Positions 17,117 to 23,855 of a stretch of 64,000 bases of DNA are shown piece by piece. A program made the position numbers and the translations under genes. Origin of the DNA: Thauera sp. UBA6194 (GTDB lineage: Bacteria > Pseudomonadota > Gammaproteobacteria > Burkholderiales > Rhodocyclaceae); assembly GCA_002422685.1 (NCBI GenBank), contig DITC01000022.1:1-64000 (forward strand). The letters are read 5' to 3'. The notes under the pieces are model-generated. The model did not search any database. It saw nothing but the letters and a program-made list of their open reading frames with translations, and was not told the DNA's origin. Numbering within the stretch: the first letter of the stretch is position 1; the number at the start of each line of letters is the position of its first letter.

Positions 17117-18299
17117 TCGGCATCGCCTCCTCGCCATCGTCCAACGCTTTCATGACCGCGGCTTGCAGGGCGCTTGCCATGTTCCGGATCTTCAGCACTT
17201 GCGACAGCAATTCCGCCGCTTGCGCAGAGCTTGGCGGAGACTCCGCAACCAGCTTTACCAGATCCCCAAGGTTCTTTTCAGCTTCATCGAAGCCTTCCGA
17301 AATGCGCTCGTTTGCCGGCTGCAGTTCGGCCTCGATTTCGTCGACCGTGTAACCCTTGCGAACCAGCTTGAAGCGGGTATCGTCCGCAATTGCGGCCGCG
17401 TAGTCTCCGATCTGCCGGGAGTCGTCGATTGCGGGGTGGCCATCTGGCACGTCACGGTTGCCGAGCAGGCGCAGAAACACAACTCTGGCGTCTTCGAGGT
17501 GACTTTCCGGAATAGGGTCGGGGCGGGGAATGTCCGAGATTCCAAGCCGCTTGCGCACTGCCGGATAGCCCAAGAGGGTGTAGACCCACGAGAAGGCAAA
17601 ATCGGCATTGCTGCCCCGTCCCTTTCTGTAGCTGGCCTCGGGGTTGAACAGTCCGCATTTGATCAACTGATCGACCACGTTGTAGCCATGCAGAAGCCGG
17701 GCGATCGTCTTGTGCTGGTCGCCTGTCATCCGCGAAATGTCGTCGAGGGAGAGATCTCCGTCGCGTACGACCCGCGCGATCCATGCGGCTTTCGCATAGG
17801 AATCCCACGGCATCGATGCGGCCAGGTGCCGCACGCCCAGATAGGAGATCAGCTCTTTGGGCGACTCACCTTCATTGAACCAGATGACTGGAATCTGGGT
17901 GATCGGCGGTTGTTGGTGGCTCTCCTGCAGTTCCTGGTAGCTCTGCGTCCGCTTGGCCTGATTCTTTGCACGCGGCTCGCCGGCAAGGACGAGGCATGCG
18001 GCCAGGCGGCGGTTGCCCTCTACGACGCGGTACTTGCTGGATTTCTTCTGCTTGATGGCAATTACCGGTTCGGCCGGAAAGTAGCCGTTGACCGCCAGCG
18101 AGCTGATCACGTCCTCGATGCCGTAGTCGCCGACGATGCTGTCGAGGATTTCAATCTGGCTCGTCTTGGTTCCATCCGCATTGCCAAAGCGTGGGTTCTC
18201 GGGATCGAGCTCGAGTTTGTCGAGCTCGATCATGTCGATCGGCTTTTCGTCCTTAGCAAAGATTGATTGCTGGCCCGCCGGGGCTGCCTTCTTGGCCAT
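17109..18299 (-). CDS. ParB/Srx-fold protein of the defence-like cassette
   Basis: This 396-residue protein has an N-terminal ParB-type domain (~20-110: IELDKLELDPENPRF, then VVEGNRRLAACLVL, a variant of the ParB nucleotide-binding box). A helix-turn-helix-like region follows (LSLDDISRMTGDQHKTIARLL) and the C terminus is helical. The ATG at 18299 is preferred over one at 18341 because AGGAA is well placed. There is no ParA nearby, so plasmid partition is unlikely. Coupling to the nuclease-like gene suggests a DNA-sensing or nucleotide-dependent partner. Confidence 0.7.
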   Translation of the reverse strand: MAKKAAPAGQQSIFAKDEKPIDMIELDKLELDPENPRFGNADGTKTSQIEILDSIVGDYGIEDVISSLAVNGYFPAEPVIAIKQKKSSKYRVVEGNRRLAACLVLAGEPRAKNQAKRTQSYQELQESHQQPPITQIPVIWFNEGESPKELISYLGVRHLAASMPWDSYAKAAWIARVVRDGDLSLDDISRMTGDQHKTIARLLHGYNVVDQLIKCGLFNPEASYRKGRGSNADFAFSWVYTLLGYPAVRKRLGISDIPRPDPIPESHLEDARVVFLRLLGNRDVPDGHPAIDDSRQIGDYAAAIADDTRFKLVRKGYTVDEIEAELQPANERISEGFDEAEKNLGDLVKLVAESPPSSAQAAELLSQVLKIRNMASALQAAVMKALDDGEEAMPNG

Positions 18300-18382
18300 T
18301 TGCGTTCCTGGTCTTGACGTGCCATTGGGCAAATCGCCCACTCTGAATTATGGCAATGGTCTATGTTTTTTTGACTTTCCGG

Positions 18383-18411
18383 GAATAATATCTGCCGGCG
18401 CCTAGTGTCAA
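18383..18411 (-). promoter_or_regulatory. Promoter of the parB-like/nuclease operon
   Basis: Minus strand: -35 TTGACA (18411-18406) and -10 TTATTC with a 17-bp spacer, or TATTAT with 15 bp. It lies just downstream of the repressor gene stop, so the operon has its own promoter. Confidence 0.5.
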
Positions 18412-18417
18412 AGTCAA

Positions 18418-18810
18418 TTACAGCGCACTTTCCTGACGCCGCGCCGGGTAGTCGCGGGCGGCATCCTTTGCTTTCTCGAGCACGGCCACGACGCCGAAGT
18501 CGTCGGTCTGAGTGAGCAAGGCATTGATCTGCTCGATGCGCTCCTCGCGTTGGGTCTTGGGGCGAAGTTCGAGCACCTCTCCCGCGCTCGCCGGGCCCGG
18601 GGCCACCAGTAGCTCGGCGGGCTGGCGACCGAATGCCGCCGCGATGGCCGTGAGTTTTTCCACGGTGATGTTTCCATCGCCGTTCTTTGCCCGTTGTACC
18701 GTCCCAAACCCCACACCCGACTTCACTGCGATCTTCTTGAGCGTATCCAGCGCCGGGGTCGCCGCCATCCAGGCGGTGAGGTTCGCTGCGATGACTTGTG
18801 CAGTGTCCAT
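18418..18810 (-). CDS. XRE-family repressor (CI-like)
   Basis: This 130-residue protein has an XRE helix-turn-helix at residues ~22-70 (TLKKIAVKSGVGFGTVQRAKNGDGNITVEKLTAIAAAFG). A short C-terminal oligomerisation-type tail follows, without the LexA/S24 self-cleavage peptidase domain. It is divergent from a second small HTH gene with inverted repeats between, the layout of a lysogeny switch. No Shine-Dalgarno precedes the ATG, as with leaderless CI-type mRNAs. Lack of the peptidase suggests induction by an anti-repressor, not by RecA; that is inference. Confidence 0.85.
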   Translation of the reverse strand: MDTAQVIAANLTAWMAATPALDTLKKIAVKSGVGFGTVQRAKNGDGNITVEKLTAIAAAFGRQPAELLVAPGPASAGEVLELRPKTQREERIEQINALLTQTDDFGVVAVLEKAKDAARDYPARRQESAL

Positions 18811-18886
18811 AAATGGATTGTCCGCAAACTTTCAATCCATGTGCGGGTATTGAGAATACCCATATCTGGGTCTAGCATCGATCCCC
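18811..18886. promoter_or_regulatory. Repressor/Cro operator region
   Basis: Three inverted repeats lie between the divergent regulators: ATGGATTG/CAATCCAT (18813-18840), GGGTATT-GAG-AATACCC (18845-18861) and ACCCA/TGGGT (18858-18871). A rightward promoter fits: -35 TTGAGA (18850-18855), 17-bp spacer, -10 TAGCAT (18873-18878). Its -35 is inside the second palindrome, and the start point would fall almost on the ATG of the Cro-like gene. Confidence 0.65.
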
Positions 18887-19147
18887 ATGAACACCTTGCC
18901 TTCTCTCTACGGCTACGTGATGGCTTGGCTGCGCTCGCGTGCGATACCTCAACGTGAGGTGGCGCGCGGCTCGGAGGTTCCGTTGTCGACCGTCACCAAG
19001 ATCGCCCAAGACGTAATCGCTAATCCCTCCGTGCCCACCATCCAGAAGCTCTACGACTACTTCCGCGGTCGCGGGCTCGCAGGTGGAAAGGACGAGCGGT
19101 CCTGCGCGGGCCACTACACACCGGGGTCATCGGAGGACGCCGCGTGA
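18887..19147 (+). CDS. Small HTH protein (Cro-like)
   Basis: This 86-residue protein contains an XRE-like helix-turn-helix (REVARGSEVPLSTVTKIAQD, then VPTIQKLYDYF). It is transcribed divergently from the CI-like gene across the shared operators and is the natural opposing regulator. The predicted start point allows little or no leader and no Shine-Dalgarno is seen. A GTG at 19144 overlapping its stop could begin a further small frame into the next gene. Confidence 0.75.
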   Translation: MNTLPSLYGYVMAWLRSRAIPQREVARGSEVPLSTVTKIAQDVIANPSVPTIQKLYDYFRGRGLAGGKDERSCAGHYTPGSSEDAA

Positions 19148-19299
19148 CTCCTGTGCAATCGGTGAAGCGGGAACGGTTCGCAGCGAAGACTTGCGCCCCG
19201 ACATGGACTGCGCCTACCTGCGGGGCACCGGTCGCCGGTCGATCGCGAACGAACACCATGAGGCCGCGTGACGCGGCACAACCCCCGAGGATCAATCGC

Positions 19300-19650
19300 A
19301 TGTCTAGCATCGTCGTCATCCATGGCCCGCAAGGCTGCGGCAAGACCCGCAACGCGCAGGCGCTCGCCGCGCACTCCGGCTATAGTCGCATCGTCGATGA
19401 CTGGGACGGCCGGTCGAAGATCGAGGATGGCTGTCTTGTCCTGATCAACTCGATTCCCTTCGGATTCAAGGTGCCCCCATTGCCCGTCGGCTTTCGGGGC
19501 GCGGCGCTGGTCGATGAAGCGAGCGCTCACCATGGTTTGCACAGGGTGCGCTCGAGCATGGTCGCGGGTGGCGCGACATTCGGTGAAAAGGAGTTTCAGC
19601 GAGGTGCGGTGTGCTTTCGATGGGGGGGCAGCCGGACGGTCGGAGAGTAG
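19300..19650 (+). CDS. Small P-loop ATPase-like protein
   Basis: This 116-residue protein opens with VVIHGPQGCGKTRNAQAL, a perfect Walker A loop, followed by a Walker-B-like AALVDEA. It lacks further AAA+ elements and is short for a full ATPase. Similar small P-loop proteins occur in phages. ATG 19300 has GAGG upstream; the frame also extends to a GTG at 19144, but that part looks non-homologous. Its stop codon lies within the first iteron of the candidate origin. Confidence 0.6.
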   Translation: MSSIVVIHGPQGCGKTRNAQALAAHSGYSRIVDDWDGRSKIEDGCLVLINSIPFGFKVPPLPVGFRGAALVDEASAHHGLHRVRSSMVAGGATFGEKEFQRGAVCFRWGGSRTVGE

Positions 19651-19924
19651 AGCAGAACAGCCAAGTAGAGCAGTTCTTCGACTGCTCTACCGGCCTCAAA
19701 CCAAGCAACCATGCGGGTTCCAGCGGTTTGAGTAGAGCAGTAGTGCAGTTTTTGAGAAAAGGTCAGTCGGGGAAAATCCTGACCGCCCAATCCCCCTCTA
19801 CCTTCCTTTTCCCTCCTTCCTCCTCTTTCTCTATTTCTCCTCTACTCTCCTCTACTTTCTTCTTCAAACCCTTATAGATAAAGGGATTGAGAGGAGTAGA
19901 GGAGAGAGTAGAGCAGTAGAGCAG
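19646..19924. repeat. Iteron array: candidate replication origin
   Basis: AGTAGAGCAG occurs perfectly at 19646, 19664, 19731, 19907 and 19915, with a 9/10 inverted copy at 19681-19690 and a 9/10 copy at 19739. Two pairs are exactly 8 bp apart (19731/19739 and 19907/19915). Between them lies a ~70-nt pyrimidine tract (from about 19794), then CCCTT-ATAGATA-AAGGG. The tract and the purine-rich 19885-19924 can pair into a long hairpin. The region from 19651 to 20008 has no gene and lies just 3' of the primase-helicase gene, where satellite origins are often found. Confidence 0.6.
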
Positions 19925-20008
19925 AAGGGGGCAGCCGCCTACCCCGTCGAAGAAAAAACCGGACACCCGTTCCCAGGCGCAGGCTCATGGCCTGCGGACT
20001 GTCCGGCC

Positions 20009-22504
20009 TCACCCCTCGAGGAGGTCGCTGCCGCGATTCTCGAACTTGAGCGGCGGCACCCACCAGCACGGAGAGCCGTTGGTGTAGCCGCACTTGTCGC
20101 CTACCAGCATCTTCAGCGCCGCGGCGGCATCTTTGGATTGCGGGTTGGTCGGCGTCTTCACCCCCAACAGCTTCAGCACGCCGCTCGCCGACAACCTCTT
20201 CCATTCAGTTTTCGGCGCGGTCATGTCCAGTACCGAGGCGAGCATGTCATGGATCGCGCTCCGCACGACGTGGCCGGCATTGCAGGCCTCGAGCTGCGCC
20301 TCCTCCTCACGGACCAACCACCAGCGCTCACCCTCCTCGTACGCAGCCGCGACCTGTGCCCACAGCTGCTGCAGGTCGAGACCATGCTCGTAGTCGACCG
20401 CGGTGACCGGCACCGTCCACCAGCGCACGTTACCTGTGTCGTCGCGCAGGAACTCCTCGGGGTTCACCGACGCGAAGAACACGGTGCGTCGCGGGAATTC
20501 GGAATCGACCCGTGCGTACGGCAACCGGACCTTGTCGGTGCGCTGGCTGATGAAGGCCTTCAGCATCGCCACGTCGGCGCGGTTCATCGTGGAATCGACC
20601 TCGCCGAGCTCGACGATCCAGTGGCTGACGGCCGTCTTCACGCTGTCGCGATTGCTCGGGTCCAGGTGCATGCCGAGGTGGACGTAGTCGGCGAAAGCGT
20701 CCGGCAGGAGGTTGGCCACCCAAGGCGTTTTCCCGATGGACTGCGGACCCTGAAGCACCAACACACCCTTCGAGTAGAAGCCGGCGGTCTTCATTGCTGC
20801 AGCCACAGCGCTGATCAACCAGCGACGCACAACCAGATCCCGCAGCGACTGCGGGAAGCCCGGACGCACGGTCAGCGTATTGCACAGCTGCGCGACTCGG
20901 TCCTTGCCGTCCCAGGGCTTCGACTTGATCCAGTCGGCGACCGTGTTACGCGGGCGCTGGAACGCCGTGGTTACCGCATACTCTGCGGCCTTCTCTCCGT
21001 TCAGGTCGTTGAGCGCGGCGAGGGATGTCACCCAGGACAGCGCGGCGTTGTCGGCCTGGTCGGGGCACACCTCGAGGCCCGGAAGCCGGAGCGAGGCCTT
21101 TTTCCGGATCACGTCGTAGAACACTGTGATGCCGTAGGCCTCGAGCAGCCGCTGCGTGTTTTCCATCGTGTTCTTCAGGCTGATAGTGTTCTCCGTCATC
21201 GTGCAATGCGGAAACGCAGCCGGACTCAACGCCGGCACAGGGAGCCCATACGGAATGAACTCCTTCAGATCCACGTCACCCGGACGCGCCAACACAGCAC
21301 GGGGGGCGGCCACGAGGCGCCGCGCAGCCGCAATCCCCGTCGGCCGGCCGAGGTTCGCAAAGCGCCTGCTGATCGCTTGTGCAAGCTGCTCCCGCTGCGT
21401 GCTCGACACATCGGCGGCCCGGATCTCTGCGGAGATAGGCCCCTCGATCTCGACCTGGTCGGCCGAGGCGATGCGGGCGAACCAATCGCGCTCCTGCACC
21501 ACTGCTGCGCTGGCTGCTGCCTTGCGCTGCGCCCGATACGCGGCCCAGTTGTCCAGCCCGACCCAGTCCTTCAGCGACCCGACCGTGATCAGGCCCCCGG
21601 CGCGCTGTTCGTGCGCTTCTTCCCAGATCGCCGGCACGACGCCGGTCACGTACTTCACCGACTTCGATGACCACACGTCGACGATCTCGAGCGCCTCGAG
21701 CGCCTCTTCGGTGCCATGGAACTGGTGGTGCGCGGCGAAGATCACGTTGCGCCACGAGTCGCGATCGTCGCAGTAGTCCTGCGGCAGCTGGTCCAGCATC
21801 CAGCGCAGCGCCTCGAGGTCGACATCGTCGTGGCGGTTCTTCACCGCCTCGAAGGGGTCGTCGTCCCAGGCGGCACCGGCGGTGGCCGAGCCCTTCACGG
21901 TCCAGTCTGCAGGGATTAGCGTGGGCAGCTCCTCGCGCACCCAGGCGGCCACCGCGTCCAGGTCGATCGTGGGCAGCATCCACAGCTCTTGATCCTCCAG
22001 GCTGCCGTTCAGCCACTGGTAGGGCTTGTGGGTGTCCGGGTGGATGCCGTAGGCGACGAACTGCTGGCCGATGCCCAGCACCTCGACCTTGTTCTCCTTC
22101 TCGCCCTCCTCCGGGTTCGGCCGCAGCCACACTGCCGAGTTGATCTTCGTGCGCGGCTCCGCGGCGGCATACACCAGCAGGCGCTTGGGCGCGCGGCCGA
22201 TGCGGCACGGCGCCTCGCCGAAGCGCGCAACGAATGCCTCATACACCCGGGCGGCGACCGCCGGGTCGTAGAGGTCCAGATCCACCGCGGCGAGGGTGCC
22301 GGTACGCAGGCCGACGTTGAGGTGCCCCTGCCCGTTCGCTGCCCAGTAGGCGATCTGGTCGCGGTGCAGCACGGCGTCCTGCCAGCCGGGCACCATCCCG
22401 CTGGATCCGTCCGGTTTCCGACCCTTCCCGAAAACAGGAATCGGCTCGAAGCCCTGCGCGAGCAGCTTCGGGCCAAGGGATGCGTAATTCTGCGGGGCGT
22501 TCAT
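20009..22504 (-). CDS. Primase-polymerase / VapE-type helicase replication protein
   Basis: This 831-residue protein combines an N-terminal bifunctional primase-polymerase domain (residues ~5-190; acidic VDLDLYD metal motif, VEVLGIGQQFVAYG) with a C-terminal VirE/VapE-family superfamily-3-like ATPase (Walker A GPQSIGKT; WIVELGEVDS; RRTVFFASVN; GNVRWWTVPV). Such proteins start replication of phages and satellites at their own origin. The ATG at 22504 overlaps the upstream stop as ATGA, so translation is coupled. Last gene of a three-gene leftward operon, with iterons directly downstream. Confidence 0.9.
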   Translation of the reverse strand: MNAPQNYASLGPKLLAQGFEPIPVFGKGRKPDGSSGMVPGWQDAVLHRDQIAYWAANGQGHLNVGLRTGTLAAVDLDLYDPAVAARVYEAFVARFGEAPCRIGRAPKRLLVYAAAEPRTKINSAVWLRPNPEEGEKENKVEVLGIGQQFVAYGIHPDTHKPYQWLNGSLEDQELWMLPTIDLDAVAAWVREELPTLIPADWTVKGSATAGAAWDDDPFEAVKNRHDDVDLEALRWMLDQLPQDYCDDRDSWRNVIFAAHHQFHGTEEALEALEIVDVWSSKSVKYVTGVVPAIWEEAHEQRAGGLITVGSLKDWVGLDNWAAYRAQRKAAASAAVVQERDWFARIASADQVEIEGPISAEIRAADVSSTQREQLAQAISRRFANLGRPTGIAAARRLVAAPRAVLARPGDVDLKEFIPYGLPVPALSPAAFPHCTMTENTISLKNTMENTQRLLEAYGITVFYDVIRKKASLRLPGLEVCPDQADNAALSWVTSLAALNDLNGEKAAEYAVTTAFQRPRNTVADWIKSKPWDGKDRVAQLCNTLTVRPGFPQSLRDLVVRRWLISAVAAAMKTAGFYSKGVLVLQGPQSIGKTPWVANLLPDAFADYVHLGMHLDPSNRDSVKTAVSHWIVELGEVDSTMNRADVAMLKAFISQRTDKVRLPYARVDSEFPRRTVFFASVNPEEFLRDDTGNVRWWTVPVTAVDYEHGLDLQQLWAQVAAAYEEGERWWLVREEEAQLEACNAGHVVRSAIHDMLASVLDMTAPKTEWKRLSASGVLKLLGVKTPTNPQSKDAAAALKMLVGDKCGYTNGSPCWWVPPLKFENRGSDLLEG

Positions 22505-22920
22505 GGCAGCACCCCCTCGGCGGCAAGCCCGCAAGCAATCACGAACTCTTCCTCGGCCGTGCCGATGGTGATGTCGGCGAGCCGATAAACGGCGTAGCGA
22601 ACCCGTTCAAACCGATTCGCACCCGCGACGAGTTCGGTCTCGATCGACCACCCGGCATCCCTCAAGCGCTTGATGTAGACGGACGCGCGCATCGAGCGCG
22701 CCAACCCGTCGAAGCGCCGATGCGTCACCTCCGCCTCAACGAGGAGCTGGCCGAGAAGTTGGCCGGCGCAAGTCCAGGGCCGGGGGAAGATCAGGCCATC
22801 GGACGACACACTCCACGTTGCGGTGTGTGGTAGAGTTTCGGCGTGAATTTGGCTCACATTTGAGCTTAGCGCCCGGATCGGTCCCCCAACCGTCCGGGCG
22901 TTTTCATTTGCGGTGGTCAT
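22501..22920 (-). CDS. Hypothetical protein, possibly Ash-like
   Basis: This 139-residue protein has an N-terminal part (SSNVSQIHAETLPHTATWSV) reminiscent of the Ash/derepression-type small proteins of P4-like satellites, but I am not certain. The second half (HRRFDGLARSMRASVYIKRLRDAGWSIETE) resembles a small helix-turn-helix domain. ATG 22920 overlaps the upstream stop (ATGA), and its own stop overlaps the primase start. The 5' part holds a strong GC hairpin (22870-22900). Confidence 0.5.
   Translation of the reverse strand: MTTANENARTVGGPIRALSSNVSQIHAETLPHTATWSVSSDGLIFPRPWTCAGQLLGQLLVEAEVTHRRFDGLARSMRASVYIKRLRDAGWSIETELVAGANRFERVRYAVYRLADITIGTAEEEFVIACGLAAEGVLP
22870..22900 (+). terminator. 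GC-rich hairpin with T tail inside the 5' end of the primase operon
   Basis: CGCCCGGA / TCCGGGCG are perfect 8-bp arms with a 15-base loop and are followed on the plus strand by TTTTC. It looks like an intrinsic terminator for rightward transcription, yet lies inside a leftward gene. On the leftward mRNA it could act as an attenuator. Its function is not known. Confidence 0.4.
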
Positions 22921-23180
22921 GCGGCACCCCGCTGCAGCAGCGCGTCGATCTCGTCGGCAGGCCAAACGAGGCGGCCGCCCGGAACCGCGGCGTTCTCGTT
23001 GGATCCACCACCCAGGCGAATCGGCTTGACCCCGTAGAAATGGCCGTTCCGCCAGAGTGCGGTGCGAATGGATGCAGGCTTGACGCCGGTGCACTTGGCA
23101 ACATCGGCGGTCGAGTAGCCGCGAAAGGCGAGTTCGTGCTCGACCTGGTTGGCCGTGCGGGCGTTTTGCTTCTGGGACAT
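22917..23180 (-). CDS. AlpA/MerR-like HTH protein at the right end
   Basis: This 87-residue protein has a helix-turn-helix (GYSTADVAKCTGVKPASIRTALWRNG) and a C-terminal wing (GGRLVWPADEIDALLQ) of the excisionase/AlpA type. It is first in the leftward replication operon and the gene nearest attR. It could regulate the operon or act as the directionality factor. Its stop overlaps the next ATG. Confidence 0.7.
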   Translation of the reverse strand: MSQKQNARTANQVEHELAFRGYSTADVAKCTGVKPASIRTALWRNGHFYGVKPIRLGGGSNENAAVPGGRLVWPADEIDALLQRGAA

Positions 23181-23575
23181 GTCGGGACTCTCCGAACAGT
23201 GCAGAGAGTCCGCCGGGGCGGGATTACGCGACCAACAGGCGGACTCGTTGCAAGTCCGCTGCTACCACCACCGTCGTGTGGGTTGTCGCGACAGTACAGG
23301 ATTCAGGGGTTCCACCGGCAGCGTACCGATCGCGCGCCCTCTGATCCTGCGCCCTCTGCACGGCGGCGGTGCTACGTGCTCGGGGTCTGACTATGCTTCG
23401 CCAGCGCCGGCCCGCCGCGGCCCTCGCTGGTCCGGTTCGGCCGGATTCCTCGCGGCAGTCTATCTGCTTTGACGAGAGCAATGCAAATCTCGCCGATCTC
23501 GGATGAATGTCCGCCACTAGACCACCAATCAGCAGCACCGACACCCCCACTCGACTAGCCAAAACGCGGCCGGAT
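23181..23575. other. Non-coding right end of the element
   Basis: About 395 bp separate the replication operon from the arm-type repeats. Frames on either strand lack start signals and plausible protein sequence. The promoter of the leftward operon should be here, but I could not assign a clear -35/-10 pair. Confidence 0.4.
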
Positions 23576-23618
23576 CGTTCCCCGCTTTTTCTGGATTCGT
23601 TCCCCAGTCGTTCCCCGA
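23576..23618. promoter_or_regulatory. Right arm-type integrase sites (CGTTCCCC x3)
   Basis: CGTTCCCC occurs at 23576-23583, 23598-23605 and 23609-23616, spaced 22 and 11 bp, on the same face of the helix. Bases 23594-23618 equal 741-765 at the left end. They match in orientation, as expected for arm sites of one integrase. Confidence 0.6.
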
Positions 23619-23628
23619 GCCCAGGAAG

Positions 23629-23656
23629 CAAAAACGCCAACCCCGAAGGATTGGCG
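23629..23656 (-). terminator. Element-supplied terminator for tRNA-Thr
   Basis: On the minus strand CGCCAA-TCCTTCGGGG-TTGGCG followed by TTTTT lies 17 bp past the CCA end of tRNA-Thr. Because the original terminator was displaced to 530-559, this hairpin, inside the element, now ends the tRNA transcript. Confidence 0.8.
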
Positions 23657-23672
23657 TAAGCGCTTGAATCTA

Positions 23673-23720
23673 TGGTGCCGGCAATAGGAATCGAACCCAC
23701 GACCTTCTGATTACAAATCA
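23673..23720. repeat. attR: attR: 48-bp core inside tRNA-Thr
   Basis: Identical to 566-613. It forms the 3' half of the intact tRNA-Thr, so the element carried in a replacement 3' end and left the tRNA functional. Confidence 0.95.
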
Positions 23721-23748
23721 GCTGCTCTACCAACTGAGCTATGCCGGC
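23673..23748 (-). tRNA. tRNA-Thr (UGU), integration target
   Basis: The 76-nt minus-strand sequence begins GCCGGCA, has D-arm GCTCAGTTGGTAGAGC, anticodon TGT in loop TTTGTAA, T-arm GTGGGTTCGATTC and an encoded CCA. The 5' 28 bases are chromosomal and the 3' 48 bases come from the element. A -10 TATAAT (23765-23760) with a weak -35 lies upstream. Confidence 0.97.
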
Positions 23749-23765
23749 GAAGCGTCTGGATTATA

Positions 23766-23794
23766 GCGCAAGGCATTCACACAATGTCTTGCGC
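23766..23794. promoter_or_regulatory. Near-perfect palindrome between tRNA-Thr and the SOS gene
   Basis: GCGCAAGGCATT and AATGTCTTGCGC are inverted with a 5-bp spacer, 11 of 12 bases pairing. It covers the -35 area of tRNA-Thr and lies just before the first LexA-type box, so a dimeric regulator could act on both divergent promoters. Confidence 0.45.
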
Positions 23795-23800
23795 AAAAAA

Positions 23801-23841
23801 CTGTTTTTATATACAGTCCTTGGCACTGTATATAAAAACAC
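23801..23841 (+). promoter_or_regulatory. Tandem LexA (SOS) boxes
   Basis: CTGTTTTTATATACAG (23801-23816) fits the CTG-N10-CAG LexA consensus with an A/T-rich centre. CTGTATATAAAAACAC (23826-23841) is a second copy with one outer mismatch. The centres are 25 bp apart and the second box ends 15 bp before the start codon at 23856. A promoter with -35 TTGCGC (23789) and -10 near 23808-23815 would be covered by LexA. Confidence 0.75.
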
Positions 23842-23855
23842 GTGAGCAAACTTTC

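Larger units (their letters stand above)
566..23720. mobile_element. 23.1-kb tRNA-Thr-integrated satellite-like element
   Basis: The element is bounded by 48-bp direct repeats, one of which completes a functional tRNA-Thr. It has an integrase just inside the left end, AlpA/HTH factors near both ends, a divergent repressor switch, a primase-helicase with adjacent iterons, a giant polyvalent protein and a methyltransferase/nuclease cassette. No phage structural, packaging or lysis genes and no conjugation genes were recognised. The layout resembles integrating phage satellites, though a decayed prophage cannot be excluded. Base composition is as GC-rich as the host, so any transfer was probably from a related host or is old. 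Confidence 0.9.

Noticed and set aside
19646..19924. CRISPR array
   Set aside because: Repeats are only 10 bp, unevenly spaced and partly inverted, and no cas genes are present. Iterons explain them better.
566..23720. Integrative conjugative element
   Set aside because: No relaxase, coupling protein or type IV secretion genes are present, and the ParB-like gene has no ParA and is coupled to a nuclease-like gene.
23224..23733. Minus-strand frame starting inside tRNA-Thr
   Set aside because: Its start and first residues come from tRNA sequence and the rest lacks protein character. It covers att and arm sites.
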